A stretch of 64,000 bases of DNA. Origin: Rickettsiella grylli (GTDB taxonomy: Bacteria; Pseudomonadota; Gammaproteobacteria; Diplorickettsiales; Diplorickettsiaceae). Below are positions 61,756-64,000 of the stretch, one piece after another; the first letter of the stretch is position 1; every line of letters starts with the position of its first letter. Location of the stretch: positions 461,001 to 525,000 of the forward strand of contig NZ_AAQJ02000001.1 of NCBI RefSeq assembly GCF_000168295.1, given 5' to 3'. The notes under the pieces were generated by a model. It was not told where the DNA came from, did no database searches, and saw only the letters and a program-made list of their open reading frames with translations. Position numbers and translations under genes: made by a program.

Positions 61756-61780
61756 GCTAAATGATAAATGAAACGGTTTA

Positions 61781-61797
61781 TTTAATACTCCGTTAAT
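61781..61797 (+). promoter_or_regulatory. PmrA-box-like tandem repeat upstream of 61845-62543
   Basis: TTTAAT-ACTCC-GTTAAT with 11-bp period, 47 bp before the ATG, with TTTAAT (61806-61811) as possible -10, eight bases downstream. Third such site next to an orphan gene. Confidence 0.5.
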
Positions 61798-61844
61798 TTT
61801 TTTTATTTAATCTATTAAATTCATTATTTATGGGGATAGTGAAT

Positions 61845-62543
61845 ATGAAAAATAAATCTTTTTTTAGCAAATTGTCTTTTAAATCAAAAAAATTAATGAG
61901 TCGTGATAATGATCCAAAAATCAATGAAGATACTGCTTATCAGAAATCGATGACTGACTTTCAATCTAATTTAACAGAAAATAAAGCCGACGTTAAATGC
62001 CCAGTTGCTTCACCCATGGACATCAATAAAATCCCCATGAAGCCTAAAATTCTTACTGAAGATGAAGAAGATTGTTTAATCAATGTATTGAAAAAAAATG
62101 AAGAAAAAAATGAGAAACTAGAGCGTTTATTTTTACTTCCAGCGGAAGAGAGTATAAAAATTTTTCTTAATCATGAACGATTGCTCTCAATGATAAAGAA
62201 GGTTAATTATTTTTTTAAATCCAAACAGATTGAAGGCAACGACGATATTTTTCAATTAATAATCGATATCAATCTCATTTTAAAAGAAATTATCGAACCC
62301 ATGATTCAGCTTACCGAAGAGAATAAAAAAATTGTACAAAACACGTTATTCTATATTCTGAACTGTTTCCAAAATGATCTTGATGACCGGGAAAGTCAAT
62401 CCATTCAAAAGCGAAATGATAAAGATGAAAGTCATTATGTGGAAATGAAAGGTTCAATTAATCCCAATGAACTTTTTTCTTTTCGAGCGAAAGGATCTTC
62501 ACACGGTTTTCCTCCACCTTTACCACATCGTAACATTCCATAA
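61845..62543 (+). CDS. Hypothetical protein, 232 residues; putative effector
   Basis: Start ATG 61845 with GGGGAT upstream; ATG 61830 is an alternative with no site of its own. Basic N-terminus (K-N-K-S-F-F-S-K-L-S-F-K-S-K-K-L), helical middle (E-D-E-E-D-C-L-I-N-V-L-K-K-N-E-E-K) and a Pro-rich end (F-P-P-P-L-P-H-R-N-I-P). No family is recognised. The upstream PmrA-like tandem repeat is the only hint of function. Confidence 0.55.
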   Translation: MKNKSFFSKLSFKSKKLMSRDNDPKINEDTAYQKSMTDFQSNLTENKADVKCPVASPMDINKIPMKPKILTEDEEDCLINVLKKNEEKNEKLERLFLLPAEESIKIFLNHERLLSMIKKVNYFFKSKQIEGNDDIFQLIIDINLILKEIIEPMIQLTEENKKIVQNTLFYILNCFQNDLDDRESQSIQKRNDKDESHYVEMKGSINPNELFSFRAKGSSHGFPPPLPHRNIP

Positions 62544-62625
62544 AAGGGCTATTTGATAACAAGTAGCAATACCATGGTTGCCGAATAAACGGTAACCATG
62601 AGGGATTGAAATTTTTAGAAGAGAA

Positions 62626-62949
62626 CTACGATGTCTCTTCGGATTCAGAATAGAATGGATGTATTTTTAAACGATTTTCACCGGCAAATTTCATAATACA
62701 GTCGAAAATATCAGGATTGGTTTTTTTGAGCTTGGGATCAAGAACTAAGCATTTATTACGACTTTCCTGATCGATCATGGGTCGAAGTTGAGGCGAATAG
62801 GTCATACGCCGGTTCGTGAAACTTGCTAAACAACCACACATCCGCTCAGCCCAATCACTGGGTCTAAATTTCTCACCGGTTTCAGTAACACCTTCGATTA
62901 AAATAAATTTTTTTCGTTGGTTTTTATAGGCGACAGTGTTTTTTAACAT
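62626..62949 (-). CDS. DUF3579 family protein
   Basis: 107 residues from ATG 62949; a TTG start at 62958 is unlikely. Contains the family signature F-I-L-I-E-G-V-T-E-T-G-E-K-F-R-P-S-D-W-A-E-R-M-C-G. Function unknown; found in many beta- and gammaproteobacteria. It stands alone between an orphan gene and the CYTH gene. Confidence 0.87.
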   Translation of the reverse strand: MLKNTVAYKNQRKKFILIEGVTETGEKFRPSDWAERMCGCLASFTNRRMTYSPQLRPMIDQESRNKCLVLDPKLKKTNPDIFDCIMKFAGENRLKIHPFYSESEETS

Positions 62950-63005
62950 AAATGACAAAGCTCTTATTAAGTTTCCAAGATATTACCGGAATTATTGGGA
63001 ATTAA

Positions 63006-63644
63006 CTAGAGACAATTGGATGACATTTTATTGTCATTATAGAGCAGATAACCGCGCATTGCTTTACTGCGAGTTTCTACGGTAAGCGGGATCGTTGATT
63101 TCAGTTGTTCCGCTATTTTATAGAGTTGTTGGCTATCGCCTTGCTTTAATTCAAGCTCAATTTCATGTAACGCGGTTTGATGTGTGGCTGTTTTGACATG
63201 GCCTTGATCGAGTACACATTCGACGTGCGTTTCATTTTCGGTGAATAAATTCCACGAGCGGCGTTCAAAATCAGTATGAAATAATTCGAATAGCGGCTTA
63301 TGACCCAGAATGCTTTTTAATTTTGTTTTTAAATGAACGTCGGTAAATTGCTCTATATTTGGCTTATTGTGTGTGACGAGTTGATCCCATTCATGCCGGT
63401 GTTGTAGATCCCCTATTTGTTTTCCCGCAGTTTTTAAGGTTTGAATAGTGCGGCCACCGGCCTCTCGGATCCGCATCGATAGTCCATGTTGCCATAAATC
63501 AAGATCAGCTGAGTCGAAATATCGGCTAATAAGTCGTTCTACTAAAATGGGTTGTGTAGGATTAGGTTTCAATAGAGGGTGTTCTAATAACAAATGAACC
63601 TGTTCAGGAGCAATATGAAGTTTAAGTTCAATTTCTAAAAACAT
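63006..63644 (-). CDS. CYTH-domain protein (inorganic triphosphatase-like)
   Basis: 212 residues. N-terminal E-I-E-L-K-L-H-I is the E-x-E-x-K signature of CYTH triphosphate-tunnel enzymes (YgiF, thiamine triphosphatase, CyaB), and R-Y-F-D-S-A-D-L-D-L-W-Q and M-R-I-R-E fit. The C-terminal CHAD domain of E. coli YgiF is absent. It probably hydrolyses tripolyphosphate. It lies 4 bp after a small gene that follows rpoH, so these may be one transcript. Confidence 0.9.
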   Translation of the reverse strand: MFLEIELKLHIAPEQVHLLLEHPLLKPNPTQPILVERLISRYFDSADLDLWQHGLSMRIREAGGRTIQTLKTAGKQIGDLQHRHEWDQLVTHNKPNIEQFTDVHLKTKLKSILGHKPLFELFHTDFERRSWNLFTENETHVECVLDQGHVKTATHQTALHEIELELKQGDSQQLYKIAEQLKSTIPLTVETRSKAMRGYLLYNDNKMSSNCL

Positions 63645-63648
63645 AAAT

Positions 63649-63825
63649 TTAAGCAGGTGTTTGCGTTTTTATATCACGCTGAGCCATCAATCGTTGATAG
63701 TATTCTATTTCTTCTATTTGTGAAGCCGATTTATCAGGATGGTGTTTATCAAATTTCGCCAGAAATTGATCGCTATCACTGACAAAGTCGCGATTTAAAT
63801 GAAGGGTTTTTTTTATTGATTTCAT
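63649..63825 (-). CDS. Small acidic/basic conserved-type protein, 58 residues
   Basis: Frame [14 protein letters not shown]...ending D-I-K-T-Q-T-P-A. The ATG overlaps the TGA of rpoH in an ATGA quartet (63822-63825), and the next gene starts 4 bp after its stop, so it is surely co-translated with rpoH. It resembles small YbdD/YgfB-like orphans only in size; no family was recognised. Confidence 0.6.
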   Translation of the reverse strand: MKSIKKTLHLNRDFVSDSDQFLAKFDKHHPDKSASQIEEIEYYQRLMAQRDIKTQTPA

Positions 63826-64000
63826 GTTGTTTGCTGCAAGAGGGTATGACGTAGTGCTTTCATTGCTTTTTGTTCTAATTGACGTATACGTTCTGCGGAT
63901 ACGTGATAACGCTGAGCTAATTCTTGCAAGGTCATTTTAGGCTCCATTAACCAACGATCACGAATAATATTTTGTTCTCGTTCGTCCAATTGAGTTAACG
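63822..64000 (-). CDS. rpoH: RNA polymerase heat-shock sigma factor RpoH, partial (3' end only)
   Basis: The last 58 codons are inside the window: [14 protein letters not shown] then [25 protein letters not shown], the region 4.2 helix-turn-helix of sigma32. The rest lies beyond 64000. It would control heat-shock promoters, possibly those of the Hsp20 gene at 30894. Confidence 0.9.
   Translation of the reverse strand, partial: LTQLDEREQNIIRDRWLMEPKMTLQELAQRYHVSAERIRQLEQKAMKALRHTLLQQTT

Overview
The window is an AT-rich stretch of a gammaproteobacterial chromosome. The mix of an intracellular-type gene set (ankyrin-repeat protein, YopJ-like protein, large orphan multi-domain proteins, RMD1/DUF155, ZapE, Rpn-family nucleases), a P-type conjugation cluster and ordinary housekeeping genes (rodA-mltB-rlpA-lgt, gpmI, hemH, rpoH) points to Legionellales, most likely Coxiellaceae of the Rickettsiella/Diplorickettsia type. 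The genus is an inference from gene content only.

Layout. (1) 1-7000 is an accessory, partly decayed zone: two inverted IS256-family copies (one cut by the window edge, one with a clean 8-bp target duplication inside an Rpn-family gene), a PLD-nuclease fragment, several Rpn remnants, a HicAB toxin-antitoxin pair, a ribbon-helix-helix gene and small orphan genes. (2) 7083-25329 is an integrated conjugative or plasmid-like element: TraF peptidase, trbI-G-F-(orphan)-L-J-E-D-C-B, a coupling protein, a replication-relaxation-like gene, a candidate oriT, a DnaB-N/RepA-like helicase, a regulator with a palindromic operator, excisionase and tyrosine integrase, ending at tRNA-Arg(ACG). Two core genes (trbG and the coupling protein) carry frameshifts and no relaxase is visible, so transfer is probably lost or depends on outside help. 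(3) 25500-30900 is a second accessory patch: a dead second integrase on the other side of the tRNA, another Rpn remnant, a YopJ-like cysteine-protease-fold protein, a 16-ankyrin protein with a C-terminal F-box-like motif and a DM13 gene killed by one nonsense codon.

(4) 30900-64000 is mostly core chromosome. metE and metF form an operon on the minus strand whose leader looks like a SAM-II-class riboswitch with a mutually exclusive antiterminator/terminator. Then come a C-terminal protease, gpmI, a MATE exporter, and an envelope operon rodA-mltB-rlpA-GT87-lgt; on the plus strand an L,D-transpeptidase, RMD1 and a Lys-rich HU-like protein; then zapE and a hydrolase on the minus strand, and an ABC exporter, hemH and a QEGLA-motif metallopeptidase on the plus strand. 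Two very large divergent proteins (1122 and 1102 residues, the second with a HEYAH metalloprotease motif, an ankyrin-like piece and membrane segments) and a 233-residue orphan follow. Each of these three has an upstream tandem TTAA repeat with 11-bp spacing that resembles a PmrA box, as expected for co-regulated secreted effectors. The window closes with DUF3579, CYTH, a small protein and the 3' end of rpoH.
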